A stretch of DNA of 44,494 nucleotides from Paenibacillus pinistramenti (GTDB lineage Bacteria; Bacillota; Bacilli; Paenibacillales; Paenibacillaceae), in contig NZ_VAWG01000024.1 in assembly GCF_005869875.1 (NCBI RefSeq), forward strand, positions 1 through 44,494. Reading direction: 5' to 3'. Both the position numbers and the translations under genes were made by a program. The first letter of the stretch is position 1. Each line of letters begins with the position of its first letter. Below the pieces are notes generated by a model, which did no database searches, had not been told where the DNA came from, and worked only from the letters and a program-made list of their open reading frames with translations. This document shows positions 16,317 through 25,192 of this stretch, piece after piece.

Positions 16317-17321
16317 TCAATCAAGCTCGTCCAGAGTTACTCTTCGTCTCTCGTCGGCGGACAGCCGGCAGGCATCCAGCAGAAGGAGATTGGCCAGCGC
16401 ATCGGAAGCAGCAAAGTCCGGTTCGGCGCCTTCCAGCACGCACCTTCCAAAATGGTCAATTTCCAGTACATAAGCATTCAGCGGCTCCTCCCGGCTTTCG
16501 GTCTGTTCCCCTTCCCTGTACAGAGAATAGCCCGACTGCTCTTTCCCTGAAAAAGCATGGGGAACCTCGATCCGCCCCCGGCTCCCCACAATTTCCAGGC
16601 AGCGCCTTTCCTCAGACCACAGCCCGCAGTCAAACAACAAAGAAACGCCTCCCGGAAACTCCACCAGGCCGGAAGCCGCCATGTCCACCTCTCCATAGCC
16701 TTCCGAATGCACAGCATGAACGGTAACGGCTTCAGGCTCCAAACCGGTCATCCATCTCGCCGCACTGAGGGGATATTCGGCCAGGTCATATAAAGCTCCT
16801 CCGCCAAACTCACGCTGGAACCGGATATTGCTGCTTGTATGCGAGCTGCAGCAGGTGAAGCAGGCTCTGATCAGCCGAAGCTCGCCGATTTCACCCCCGC
16901 GGATCCGGTTTCTGACCTCCTTAAGCTGAGGGTGGTAACGGTACATCAGCCCCTCCGAAAAATGCATTCCCGTTGACCGGGCCGTCTCCAGTATCCGGCG
17001 CGCCTGACCGGCATTCAGGGCAGCCGGCTTCTCGCACAGCACATGCTTGCCTGCTTGCATGGCGGCTATGCTCCATTCTGCATGCAGGTGGTTGGGCAGC
17101 GGAATATAGACCGCATCCACCTCGGGATCCTGCAGCAGCTCGTTGTAGCTTCCATAGGCTTTCTCGGCGCCTGATTGCTCTGCCAGCCGTCTGCTTTTGT
17201 CCAAATTCCTGCTTGCAACAGCCGCAACAATGCCTGTCTCGGATTCTCTGACAGCCGGAATCACCGAGTCCCGGGCGACGCTTGCCGTCCCCATGATTCC
17301 CCATTTCAGCTTTGGCCTCAT
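16317..17321 (-). CDS. Gfo/Idh/MocA family oxidoreductase
   Basis: This NAD(P)-dependent sugar or cyclitol dehydrogenase-like protein has 334 aa. The N-terminal Rossmann fold starts KLKWGIMGTASVARD (a variant of the GxGxxA motif, here GIMGTASVA). The characteristic VYIPLPNHLHAEW and GKHVLCEKPAA with the catalytic-region lysine follow, then the C-terminal beta-sheet domain with EGLMYRYHPQ. Members oxidise sugars, inositols or scyllo-compounds, or act on dimeric aryl ethers, so the substrate is unknown. Two adjacent ATG codons occur; the second (17321) has better spacing to AGAGGGG. Three ~16-bp AT-rich repeats lie just upstream. Confidence 0.87.
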   Translation of the reverse strand: MRPKLKWGIMGTASVARDSVIPAVRESETGIVAAVASRNLDKSRRLAEQSGAEKAYGSYNELLQDPEVDAVYIPLPNHLHAEWSIAAMQAGKHVLCEKPAALNAGQARRILETARSTGMHFSEGLMYRYHPQLKEVRNRIRGGEIGELRLIRACFTCCSSHTSSNIRFQREFGGGALYDLAEYPLSAARWMTGLEPEAVTVHAVHSEGYGEVDMAASGLVEFPGGVSLLFDCGLWSEERRCLEIVGSRGRIEVPHAFSGKEQSGYSLYREGEQTESREEPLNAYVLEIDHFGRCVLEGAEPDFAASDALANLLLLDACRLSADERRRVTLDELD

Positions 17322-17372
17322 CATAACCCCTCTTTCTTGAGATGGATTCGGGAGCCGATAACACTTTGAATT

Positions 17373-17417
17373 TTCATTTATTAGGTGTTCATTTTAATAA
17401 GTGTTCATTTATTAAGC
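17373..17417. repeat. Three AT-rich direct repeats (~15-16 bp period)
   Basis: TTCATTTATTAGGTG, TTCATTTTAATAAGTG and TTCATTTATTAAGC lie in tandem between the Gfo/Idh/MocA start and the DUF817 stop. They could be an operator array for a regulator controlling the oxidoreductase. Confidence 0.6.
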
Positions 17418-17418
17418 T

Positions 17419-18282
17419 TTAACCTTCTTGTGCTTCTTGAAACTCCTGCTGCGGATGCGGCTGCTCCTGCTCCTGCCATCTGCCCTTGACCAGCTTCAGG
17501 GATGCAACAATTAGAAAGCTGACAATTACAAGCAGCAGCCAGGAGCTTACTTTGCCAAGATGGACAAGCCGCCAGGAGACTGACTGATCCGGATATTCCC
17601 AGGCACCGAAGAAAGTAGCGACGTTCTCCGCCACCCAGATAAAGAAGCCGATTAGGACAAAAGACAGCGCAAGCGGCATCCGGTATCGTTCCCTGCCAAC
17701 CTCAAACGTCACCCATGTCCGCCAGAATACGAGCAGAACAAGCCCTGACAGCCACCAGCGGATATCGATCCAGTAGTGATGAGTGAAGAAGTTCAAGTAG
17801 ATCATGCTTGCAAGCGGCACTACGACCAGGAACGGCGGCCAGCAGACCAGTTCAACCTTCAGCCTCCGCCATGCCTGGCACAGGTAACTTGCGACACTCG
17901 CATACATAAATCCGCTGTACAGCGGAACGCCAAACACCTTCGAGTATCCTTCCCCGGGATATGACCATGACCCCATATGAACCTTGAATAGTTCAAGGGC
18001 AAGGCCGATTAAGTGGAACAAGGTAATGACCTTCACTTCATCCCGCGTTTCCAGGCCGGAATACAGCATCCATCCTTGCATGGCAAGGCAGATGAGCAGC
18101 AGCCAGTCATATCTGGGCAGCCAGGGCAGGCGGACAAGCTGCGTTACGGCCAGCGAAGCAAAGATAACGACCGGAAACAGGCAGGACAAGGCCTGCTGCC
18201 AGCCAAACCGGACAAGCTGCCGGAATGCGTTCTTCCTTCCTGCGCTGCCGGTTCTGCCCGGTGATAAAGCGGCTCTCTTCAT
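17419..18282 (-). CDS. yoaT: DUF817 family membrane protein (YoaT-like)
   Basis: The 287-aa protein has about eight hydrophobic segments and motifs of the DUF817/YoaT family: LFHLIGLALELFKVHMGSWSY and GVPLYSGFMYASVASYLCQ, then the conserved WVAENVATFFGAWEYP. The function is unknown, and it sits in the cytoplasmic membrane. ATG 18282 is preferred because GCAGGAGGA lies 9 nt upstream, but an ATG at 18309 next to the yozG stop is possible. It is the last gene of yoaS-yozG-yoaT, a set also found together in B. subtilis, which supports a shared role. Confidence 0.85.
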   Translation of the reverse strand: MKRAALSPGRTGSAGRKNAFRQLVRFGWQQALSCLFPVVIFASLAVTQLVRLPWLPRYDWLLLICLAMQGWMLYSGLETRDEVKVITLFHLIGLALELFKVHMGSWSYPGEGYSKVFGVPLYSGFMYASVASYLCQAWRRLKVELVCWPPFLVVVPLASMIYLNFFTHHYWIDIRWWLSGLVLLVFWRTWVTFEVGRERYRMPLALSFVLIGFFIWVAENVATFFGAWEYPDQSVSWRLVHLGKVSSWLLLVIVSFLIVASLKLVKGRWQEQEQPHPQQEFQEAQEG

Positions 18283-18309
18283 CCGGCCACATCCTCCTGC
18301 TTTATCCAT

Positions 18310-18525
18310 CTAGGAACCTTCCTCAGCTTTATACTCCAAAATATCTCCAGGCTGACAGTCCAAAGCTTTGCAAATCGCCTCCAGCGTTGAGAAGCGGATG
18401 GCTTTGGCCTTGCCATTTTTCAAGATAGACAGGTTGGCCATCGTAATCCCTACCCGCTCCGAGAGCTCCGTTACGCTCATTTTTCGTTTAGCCAGCATTA
18501 CATCCACGTTCACTATGATCGCCAT
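18310..18525 (-). CDS. yozG: Cro/C1-type helix-turn-helix regulator (YozG-like)
   Basis: This 71-aa single-domain HTH protein has VNVDVMLAKRKMSVTELSERVG as the first helices. ITMANLSILKNGKAKAIRFST is the recognition region, and LEAICKALDCQPGDILEY closes the fold. The start is ATG 18525 with GAGGTG 6 nt upstream; the GTG at 18534 is inside that site. The site overlaps the end of yoaS, so the two are translationally coupled. It probably represses its own operon; this is inferred from position. Confidence 0.88.
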   Translation of the reverse strand: MAIIVNVDVMLAKRKMSVTELSERVGITMANLSILKNGKAKAIRFSTLEAICKALDCQPGDILEYKAEEGS

Positions 18526-18535
18526 GTTCTTCACC

Positions 18536-19015
18536 TCAGACCGTCAAGTCATTTTCTGCTTTGATATCAATCGCATTCTGGAGCAGCTGTTGAAGCACAG
18601 CAGCAAAGACGGCAATAACAATGGGCGCGAATGTGAGCACCATGCCGATTACGATCACACCTGGTGCATCATCTTTGTCGCCAATAAGGTAGAAAAATGG
18701 CATGCTGGCCAGATACAAAATACTGATCGCAACCGCACAGAACTTAATCAGCCTCAAGGCTTTAACGGATAATTCCGAGAACGCTTTGTCCTTGTCAATG
18801 AAACCGAGCAGCCGAAACGCCTGATACAGGGCAATGAAGAACGGAATTACGGATACATACATGACCACCAGTATGGGATACAGCAGGTAGGCGTATTCCC
18901 AATCGCCTGCTGATATGTCCTTGGCGATCCAAGGCAGCAGGAAGATACAGCCTGCAAGAACCGGGATGGCAAGCAGAAGAACAACAGTCTTTAGAAAAAG
19001 GGTTTCTCGCTTCAT
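18536..19015 (-). CDS. yoaS: DUF2975 family membrane protein (YoaS-like)
   Basis: The 159-aa protein has four hydrophobic segments (about residues 8-30, 43-70, 85-108, 115-140) and the conserved RLLGFIDKDKAFSELSVKALRLIK segment between TM2 and TM3, as in DUF2975 proteins. These are regularly encoded next to a YozG-type regulator, as here. The function is unknown; a membrane partner controlling the HTH protein is a plausible inference. GTGAGGTGCG lies upstream of the ATG. Confidence 0.85.
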   Translation of the reverse strand: MKRETLFLKTVVLLLAIPVLAGCIFLLPWIAKDISAGDWEYAYLLYPILVVMYVSVIPFFIALYQAFRLLGFIDKDKAFSELSVKALRLIKFCAVAISILYLASMPFFYLIGDKDDAPGVIVIGMVLTFAPIVIAVFAAVLQQLLQNAIDIKAENDLTV

Positions 19016-19171
19016 AAATATCGCACCTCACTTTTATTGTGAAATTCACTATAAGTAGTGTGGAATTCATTTTAAGCTTTAATTTATCGTTTATCAATAA
19101 AAAGTTAATGATTTATAGATCATATTTTTCGCATTAAGTCCAGATAATTGAGCAGCCAGCGAGAGTCTTGA

Positions 19172-19200
19172 TTGTCTTTATATTACACCACTGTTATAAT
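19172..19200 (+). promoter_or_regulatory. Sigma-A promoter of the padR operon
   Basis: TTGTCT, 17 nt, TATAAT, 46 nt upstream of the padR start. CACT (about 19187) and AGTG (about 19206) half-sites flank the -10 and could bind the regulator. Confidence 0.7.
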
Positions 19201-19245
19201 ACATAAGTGAAATATTAACCAAAATTAACTATAAGGGGTTTCTGC

Positions 19246-19809
19246 ATGAACGAACTTTCGAATGTTGAATTTATGCTGCTGCAAATGATTGCGGAATGCA
19301 GTCAAGCGTCAGGTTACGACATTAATAAGTTAATCGATCAACGAGGTTACCGGGAATGGGCGAATATTGGCACCACTTCGATTTACGCAGGACTGAAGAA
19401 ATTGAACACAAAAGGATTAATCATGTCCGAGGATTCAGGTGAGAAGTCCGGCAAGGGGCCTATGCCGACCCGATTTGTCCTATCGGAAGCCGGTATGACA
19501 GCACTGAGGAATGAAATCATCGTCAGCCTGTCTTCTTCCCGGGAACGCGATACCCGGTTCGACCTCGGGCTTGCCGCTTTATCTTTTATCGATAAAGGGA
19601 CAGCAATTGATGCTTTGCGGAGAAGGCTCGATTTTCTTGAGGAGGCTTCAAAAAATATAAAGCAAAAGTACGAATCACAAGGCCACATCCGATTGCCGCT
19701 GCATGTAAGGTCACTTTTCCTTCATCCGATGAGTCTTATCGAGAGTGAGCAAGCGTTCGTTGCAAAATTAATCAGTGAATTGTTGGAGGAGACGAATAGT
19801 CATGTCTAA
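19246..19809 (+). CDS. PadR family transcriptional regulator
   Basis: The 187-aa protein has the PadR winged helix at residues about 5-80: NVEFMLLQMIAECSQASGYDINKLI, then TTSIYAGLKKLNTKGLI and the wing GPMPTRFVLSEAG. A C-terminal helical dimerisation domain includes DALRRRLDFLEEASKNIKQKYE (class I layout). PadR proteins repress neighbouring genes and release DNA on binding small molecules. AAGGGGTTTCTGC precedes the ATG. The stop overlaps the start of the next gene (8 nt), so the two are one operon and the likely target is the BtrH-like gene. Confidence 0.88.
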   Translation: MNELSNVEFMLLQMIAECSQASGYDINKLIDQRGYREWANIGTTSIYAGLKKLNTKGLIMSEDSGEKSGKGPMPTRFVLSEAGMTALRNEIIVSLSSSRERDTRFDLGLAALSFIDKGTAIDALRRRLDFLEEASKNIKQKYESQGHIRLPLHVRSLFLHPMSLIESEQAFVAKLISELLEETNSHV

Positions 19810-20794
19810 AATCGTTGAAGGTTTCATTCCTTATCAAGGGGAACACTGCGAGACGACAACCATGGGCAATTTACTTCAATTTGCGGGAGTTCATCTATCG
19901 GAGCCGATGCTGTTCGGTCTGGGGCAAGGGTTGGGATTTATTTATTGGGACTCGAAGGGGATGGACTTTCCTTTTATTGGCGGGAGGGTGAAGCCGGATG
20001 AACTCGCTGCCTGCCTGGCATCCCGGCTTAACTTCATCATCAAGGCGCAGGAAACCTCTTCCGTTGAAAAAGCGCGGCAGAACGTACAGAGGTTCATCGA
20101 AAACGGAACGCCCGTAGGGCTTAAGCTGGACTCCTATTACTTGGACTATTTTACGAACAAAGTACACTTTGCCGCCCACTATGCGGTACTATACGGCATG
20201 GATGACGAATACGCCTACATGGCGGATACCAGACAGCAGGGAATTCTTGCGAAGACGAGTTTGGCCCATTTGGCTATGGCCAGAAACGCAAAAGGACCGA
20301 TGAGCTCCAGGAATCGTTCCTTTACGATCGAGCCGGCCGGTTCCCTTCCCCCGCTGATCCCCGCTATACAATTATCTCTAACGAAAAATGCACATGACTA
20401 TTTGAATCCGCCCATTCGCAATATTGGGAATAAAGGTATTTTAAAAATGAGCAAAGAAATGCTGAACTGGCCTTCCCGCAGCAAAAATCTGGAGCATGAT
20501 CTATGCCTGACTGCGCTATTAATGGAAAGAGCCGGGACCGGCGGCGCTTTGTTTCGAAATCTGTATCGGGATTTTCTAAAGGAATGCCTGGAGCTGTTTG
20601 GAGACACAAGAATGGAACAGGCCTATTTGCTGTTTACTGAGATCGCTCCAATGTGGGTTAACGTTTCTTCTTTGATCGACCTTGCGGGAAAGACGGGAAA
20701 CAAGCAGGCGTTAAACGAGGCATCCAAGCTTTTGCTCGAGATTGCGGATAAAGAACGTATAGCTATGGAATTTTTATGTAATGAATCGCCCTAA
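19802..20794 (+). CDS. BtrH N-terminal domain / DUF4872-like protein
   Basis: The 330-aa protein resembles the BtrH family. The N-terminal half has HCETTTMGNLL (Cys at about residue 16, in a papain-like arrangement) and HFAAHYAVLYGMDDEYAYMADT carrying His and Asp. The C-terminal helical half resembles DUF4872. BtrH itself transfers the aminohydroxybutyryl side chain in butirosin synthesis, so acyl transfer to an amine or cleavage of a small amide is possible. No carrier protein or aminoglycoside genes lie nearby. The start ATG overlaps the padR stop, indicating coupling, and a terminator follows. Confidence 0.78.
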   Translation: MSKIVEGFIPYQGEHCETTTMGNLLQFAGVHLSEPMLFGLGQGLGFIYWDSKGMDFPFIGGRVKPDELAACLASRLNFIIKAQETSSVEKARQNVQRFIENGTPVGLKLDSYYLDYFTNKVHFAAHYAVLYGMDDEYAYMADTRQQGILAKTSLAHLAMARNAKGPMSSRNRSFTIEPAGSLPPLIPAIQLSLTKNAHDYLNPPIRNIGNKGILKMSKEMLNWPSRSKNLEHDLCLTALLMERAGTGGALFRNLYRDFLKECLELFGDTRMEQAYLLFTEIAPMWVNVSSLIDLAGKTGNKQALNEASKLLLEIADKERIAMEFLCNESP

Positions 20795-20804
20795 AAGACG
20801 AAAT

Positions 20805-20843
20805 AACCCATCCGCACTATTCAGCGCGAATGGGTTTCTTTAG
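20805..20843 (+). terminator. Intrinsic terminator of the padR operon
   Basis: Arms AACCCAT and ATGGGTT with inner CGC/GCG pairing (20805-20836), followed by TCTTT. It may also act on convergent xylB transcripts. Confidence 0.65.
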
Positions 20844-20871
20844 TTATCGGTAATTCCTGATTTTCAGGAAA

Positions 20872-22368
20872 CTACGAACGAAACGCTTCCAGCTTCCGGT
20901 TCAGCAGCTTTGTGCTTCCATAAACCTCTTGGTACAGCGGATACAGCTCATTGTACAGCTTCACCTTGTCCTCGGAAGGCTGGTAGCTCGCTGCTTTGGC
21001 AATAAACTTGCCTGCGCATTCCTTGAGAGAGCCGTACCATTCGAGTCCGGCTGCAGCAAGCATCGCCGCGCCCATAGCCGGGCCCTGCTCACTCTCGAGA
21101 CGCACCACTTCAGCTCCGAAAATATCCGCCTGCATTTGCAGCCACAGCTCGCTGCGTGCTCCGCCGCCGATGGAGACAATCGTATCGATCTGTTTACCGG
21201 CAGCCCGCAGAATTTCAATCGATTCACGCAGGGAGAACGTAATCCCTTCGATGACTGCTCGCGTAAAATGCTCCTTCTTATGGCGAAGATCCATGCCGAT
21301 AAAGCTGCCGCGGATGGTGGAATCCGCGTGAGGCGTACGTTCGCCGGACAAATACGGCGTAAACAGCAGGCCGTCCGCACCGGCAGGTACACCTGCCGCT
21401 CCGACCAGCAGCTCGTCAAATGAAGTGCCCGGGGCAAAGGTGTCCCGGTACCAGCTGAGGCTGCTGCCAGCCGCCAGCGTTACACCCATGGCGTAAAAAG
21501 CATCCGGTTCGGCATGGTTAAAGAAATGCACCTTGCCTTCGTAATCGGCTTCCGCGTTCTCCTCATAGGAGAGGATAACCCCGGAGGTGCCGATACTGCA
21601 CAGCGTTTCGCCCGGCCCCAAAATGCCGGCCCCGGTAGCGCCGCAGGCGTTGTCAGCTCCGCCGCCAAACACCTTGACGTCCGTGGTCAGGCCGCTCTGC
21701 TCTGCCATTTCTGGCAGCAGCGTGCCCACGCACTCCGTCGAAGCGATCAGCTTCGGACAGAAGCTCTCGTCCAAGCCAAATGCCGCAAGCACCTCCGGAC
21801 TCCAGCGTCGTCCGGCTACATCCAGCAGCAGCGTGCCGGCGGCATCGGAATAATCCATGCCGAGCTCGCCTGTCAGCCGGTAGCGCAGATAGTCCTTTGG
21901 CAGCAGGAAGATGGAGGCTTTGGCGAACAGCTCCGGTTCATTTTGCTGAACCCACAGAATCTTAGGCAGTGTAAAGCCTTCGAGTGCAGGATTCCGGGTG
22001 ACCGCCAAGAGCTGCTCCCCAAGCTTCTCTTCAATTTCACGGCACTGCTTGGTCGTGCGGGTATCATTCCACAGAATCGCGTTGCGCAGCACTTGATGGT
22101 TCTGATCGAGCAGCACCAATCCGTGCATTTGCCCCGAGAAGCTGATGCCTTTGACCGCTGCAGCATCAATGCCGTTCTCCTTCACAAGCGTGCGAAGCGC
22201 GGAAAGGCTTTTTCCTACCCATTCCTCGGGATCCTGTTCACTGTAACCGGATTTTGGCTGAATAAGCGGGTAAGCCTCCGATGCTTCCCCGCACACCTTC
22301 CCATCACGGTTAACCAGCAGCGCCTTGACGGAACTGGTTCCCAAATCGATGCCAATTACATACTCCAT
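20872..22368 (-). CDS. xylB: Xylulokinase
   Basis: The enzyme phosphorylates D-xylulose to xylulose 5-phosphate. The 498-aa product has the FGGY N-terminal ATP motif YVIGIDLGTSSVKALL, GISFSGQMHGLV with the family-specific QMHG, GGGADNACGATGAG, GTSGVI and a C-terminal VSIGGGARSELW. The QMHG and LWNDTRT motifs favour xylulokinase over gluconokinase. ATG 22368 has AAAGGAG 7 nt upstream. It follows xylA after 47 nt on the same strand, giving a xylA-xylB operon. Product enters the pentose phosphate pathway, as does that of RpiA. Confidence 0.95.
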   Translation of the reverse strand: MEYVIGIDLGTSSVKALLVNRDGKVCGEASEAYPLIQPKSGYSEQDPEEWVGKSLSALRTLVKENGIDAAAVKGISFSGQMHGLVLLDQNHQVLRNAILWNDTRTTKQCREIEEKLGEQLLAVTRNPALEGFTLPKILWVQQNEPELFAKASIFLLPKDYLRYRLTGELGMDYSDAAGTLLLDVAGRRWSPEVLAAFGLDESFCPKLIASTECVGTLLPEMAEQSGLTTDVKVFGGGADNACGATGAGILGPGETLCSIGTSGVILSYEENAEADYEGKVHFFNHAEPDAFYAMGVTLAAGSSLSWYRDTFAPGTSFDELLVGAAGVPAGADGLLFTPYLSGERTPHADSTIRGSFIGMDLRHKKEHFTRAVIEGITFSLRESIEILRAAGKQIDTIVSIGGGARSELWLQMQADIFGAEVVRLESEQGPAMGAAMLAAAGLEWYGSLKECAGKFIAKAASYQPSEDKVKLYNELYPLYQEVYGSTKLLNRKLEAFRS

Positions 22369-22415
22369 TGTTGTTCTCCTTTGCATTGCAAGCCTTAGAG
22401 CGACCTCTTAACGGC

Positions 22416-23732
22416 TTACAGATCTCCAAGGATGTATTGGTTGATGGTAGCGCGAATCAATTCCAGACGGCCGGATTTGTTATTTTCAGGGTTGTTCTGA
22501 AGAGCGTACTCTTCCAGCGATTTCAATGTAGCCTTACCAGAAACGATAGATTCGCCCAGTTCACTCTTGAAGCTGGAGTACCGGTCTTCAACGATATTTT
22601 CGAAGTAACGGTCTTCGATCATCTTAGCAGCAACCTTCAGACCTTTAGCGTAAGCATCCATACCAGCAATATGAGCATAGAACAGGTCAACCGGCTCGAA
22701 AGAACCCCGGCGTACTTTCGCGTCGAAGTTTACGCCGCCTTTGCCCAAACCGCCGTTTTGCAATACTTCGTACATAGTCAATGTAGTTGTGTACAGGTCA
22801 TAAGGGAATTCATCTGTATCCCAGCCGAGCAGTACGTCGCCTTGGTTCGCATCAAGGGAACCCAGTACACCGTTATCACGGGCTACACGAATTTCATGTT
22901 CAAACGTATGTCCAGCGAGTGTAGCATGGTTAGCTTCAAGATTCAGTTTGAAATGATCTTTCAGTCCATAAGTCTGCAGGAAGGACAGTGTAGTAGCCGC
23001 ATCAAAATCGTATTGGTGCTTTGTTGGCTCTTTTGGTTTTGGTTCGATCAGGAATTGAGCATCAAAGCCGATTTCTTTAGCATAGTCGATAGCCATACGA
23101 TACAGACGAGCCAGATTATCCAGTTCAAACTTCATATCTGTGTTAAGCAGAGTTTCGTATCCTTCGCGGCCGCCCCAGAATACATAGTTTTGTGCACCAA
23201 GCTCTTTGCCGACTTCCAGACCTTTTTTCACTTGTGCAGCAGCGCGCGCATAAACGACAGCATTGCTGGATGTACCGGCACCGTGAGTGTAACGCGGGTT
23301 GCTGAACATGTTAGCTGTATTCCAAAGCAGTTTGGTTTTGCTTGTCTTCATGTAATCCTTCATCATCGCAACGATGACATCCAGATTTTTATTTGTTTCC
23401 TGAAGCGTTTCAGCTTCTGGTGCAATGTCTACGTCGTGGAAGCAGAAGAATGGAACGCCCAATTTTTCATAAAATTCGAAGGAAGCTTCTACACGGAATT
23501 TGGCTTGATCAAGTCCGCTGTAGCTTTCCCAAGGACGAAGCGCGGTGCCGCGGCCAAACATATCAGTACCGTCAGCAACAAAAGTATGCCAATAAGCGGT
23601 TGCGAAGCGCAGATGCTCTTCCATCGTTTTGCCTGCTACTACTTCTTTAGGGTTATAATGTTTGAACGCAAGCGGATTCTTGGAGGATGCTCCTTCGTAA
23701 GCGATTTCATTAATATCAGAAAAATGACTCAT
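22416..23732 (-). CDS. xylA: Xylose isomerase
   Basis: The enzyme converts D-xylose to D-xylulose. The 438-aa product is the long, class II form, a metal-dependent TIM barrel. It has [25 protein letters not shown] with the catalytic His-Asp pair, [24 protein letters not shown] with the metal-binding Glu, [12 protein letters not shown], and [15 protein letters not shown] precedes the ATG by 10 nt. The first gene of xylA-xylB, it is expressed from a promoter overlapped by a XylR-type operator, and it contains a possible cre site near its 5' end. Confidence 0.97.
   Translation of the reverse strand: MSHFSDINEIAYEGASSKNPLAFKHYNPKEVVAGKTMEEHLRFATAYWHTFVADGTDMFGRGTALRPWESYSGLDQAKFRVEASFEFYEKLGVPFFCFHDVDIAPEAETLQETNKNLDVIVAMMKDYMKTSKTKLLWNTANMFSNPRYTHGAGTSSNAVVYARAAAQVKKGLEVGKELGAQNYVFWGGREGYETLLNTDMKFELDNLARLYRMAIDYAKEIGFDAQFLIEPKPKEPTKHQYDFDAATTLSFLQTYGLKDHFKLNLEANHATLAGHTFEHEIRVARDNGVLGSLDANQGDVLLGWDTDEFPYDLYTTTLTMYEVLQNGGLGKGGVNFDAKVRRGSFEPVDLFYAHIAGMDAYAKGLKVAAKMIEDRYFENIVEDRYSSFKSELGESIVSGKATLKSLEEYALQNNPENNKSGRLELIRATINQYILGDL
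23696..23709 (-). promoter_or_regulatory. Possible cre (CcpA) site inside xylA
   Basis: The minus strand reads TGAAATCGCTTACG, 12 of 14 positions of the cre consensus, in codons about 8-12. An intragenic cre near the xylA start is known from Bacillus, which makes the location plausible. Confidence 0.35.
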
Positions 23733-23774
23733 TTCAAAAAACCTCCTAGATATGATGAACTGTTTTCGTCTATT

Positions 23775-23803
23775 ATCATAATACAGCTTTCTTAGTTTGT
23801 CTA
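23775..23803 (-). promoter_or_regulatory. xylA promoter
   Basis: The minus strand reads TAGACA, 17 nt, TATGAT. The -35 lies within the XylR operator. Confidence 0.65.
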
Positions 23804-23820
23804 TTGGATAAACAAAGTAA
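23792..23820. promoter_or_regulatory. XylR operator (xylO-like)
   Basis: Half-sites TTAGTTTGT (23792-23800) and ACAAAGTAA (23812-23820) form an imperfect palindrome that matches the Bacillus xyl operator arms TTAGTTTGT/ACAAACTAA except for one base. It overlaps the xylA -35 and lies in the xylA-xylR gap. Confidence 0.78.
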
Positions 23821-23968
23821 TTGAAAAAAATTTACTCCCGCTTTACACTTACTATAGCTTTATTGCTTACTATGAAAACTTTCTATTATAAACTTGGTTG
23901 CCCGCTTGGCCCCCTCTTTGGGTTAACCGGCCTCAATGTTATCTATCATTCTATTCGGGGGGATTGTT

Positions 23969-25156
23969 GTGAAGCAAACCGGAGACCTGTTCCTGGTCAA
24001 GAAAATAAATAAATCCATCGTGCTGGACACCATCCGCGCCCGCTCGCCTATTTCCAGAGCTAAGGTTTCGGAATCCACCGGCCTGAATAAAACTACCGTC
24101 TCCAGTCTCGTCAACGAGCTGATCGACGAACATCTGGTTCATGAAATGGGACCAGGTGAATCCAGCGGAGGCCGCAAGCCTCTCATGCTGCTGTTTAACG
24201 ATCAGGCCGGCTACGCGATTGGAATTGACGTTCGGATTGATTCGGTTTCGGCTGTTCTGACCGACCTCAAAGGCGCTATCAAGGACCGCTGCTTCTTTAA
24301 GCTGAGCTCAGCCGAACCTCAGCATGTCAGCAGCATAATTGCCCGATCCGTCAGAGAGCTTTCAGCGCGCGCGCCGGAGAGCCCATACGGTGTGGTCGGC
24401 GTCGGCGTCGGCGTTCCGGGTATCGTGGATGAGCAGGGCAGTGTCCTGTTTGCCCCCAACCTGCACTGGTCGAACGTTCCGCTGCAGCAGATGCTGATGG
24501 ACGAGCTTCAATTACCTGTCGTGATTGATAATGAAGCCAATGCCGGAGCCGTCGGAGAACATAAATTCGGTGCTGTCCAGGATACACAGAACCTTCTCTA
24601 TATCAGCGTCAGCCACGGGATCGGCACAGGCATTATTATGGGCGGCCACTTATATAGAGGGTCGTCGGGCTTTGCGGGCGAGGCCGGACATTTCTCTATC
24701 AAGCTCGACGGCGCGGACTGCTCCTGCGGCAACAAAGGGTGCTGGGAGCTGTATGCTTCCGAGAATGCCCTGCTGTCAGCTGCCTCCAGCCTTGAGAGCG
24801 TACAAGCCTTAACCGGACACGGACCCGTAACGCTTGAAGAGTTGATCGGACTTGCCGAGCAGGGAGATCCGGACATTTTGGAGATAATGAACAGCGCCGG
24901 CCATCATCTTGGCATCGGGATCTCTAACCTGATCAATCTGTTTAATCCCGAGCGCGTAATCATCGGCAACAGGATCGCCCTTACGGAGCCCTGGATCGCA
25001 AAAAGCCTGTACGATACGGTGAAGGAAAGATCCCTTTCGTTTCACTATGCCAGAGTAAGCCTTGAAATTTCCAGGCTGCATCTGGATTCAGGCGTGCTTG
25101 GCGCAGCCTCGTTTGCACTGCAGAACTTTTTCGCCAAAACACAGATTTCCTTATAA
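23969..25156 (+). CDS. xylR: Xylose operon repressor XylR (ROK family)
   Basis: The 395-aa protein has an N-terminal winged helix (residues about 5-70, SPISRAKVSESTGLNKTTVS, GESSGGRKPLML) and a C-terminal ROK sugar-binding domain. The ROK domain has AIGIDVRIDS, GVGVGVPGIVDE, VIDNEANAGAVGE, SHGIGTGIIMGG and the zinc-type motif CSCGNKGCWE. It represses xylAB in the absence of xylose. GTG 23969 is taken as start because GGGGGG lies 7 nt upstream; the frame extends 11 codons further without a site. It is divergent from xylA. A weak promoter TTGAAA-17-TACACT starts at 23821, next to the operator, so autoregulation is likely. Confidence 0.93.
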   Translation: MKQTGDLFLVKKINKSIVLDTIRARSPISRAKVSESTGLNKTTVSSLVNELIDEHLVHEMGPGESSGGRKPLMLLFNDQAGYAIGIDVRIDSVSAVLTDLKGAIKDRCFFKLSSAEPQHVSSIIARSVRELSARAPESPYGVVGVGVGVPGIVDEQGSVLFAPNLHWSNVPLQQMLMDELQLPVVIDNEANAGAVGEHKFGAVQDTQNLLYISVSHGIGTGIIMGGHLYRGSSGFAGEAGHFSIKLDGADCSCGNKGCWELYASENALLSAASSLESVQALTGHGPVTLEELIGLAEQGDPDILEIMNSAGHHLGIGISNLINLFNPERVIIGNRIALTEPWIAKSLYDTVKERSLSFHYARVSLEISRLHLDSGVLGAASFALQNFFAKTQISL

Positions 25157-25192
25157 AAATTTTCAAAACACCTTATCTCCGCCTATGGAATA

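Noticed and set aside
22368..23795. Plus-strand open frame of 475 codons
   Set aside because: It is antisense to xylA, which is certain from its motifs; the frame is open because of codon bias on the other strand.
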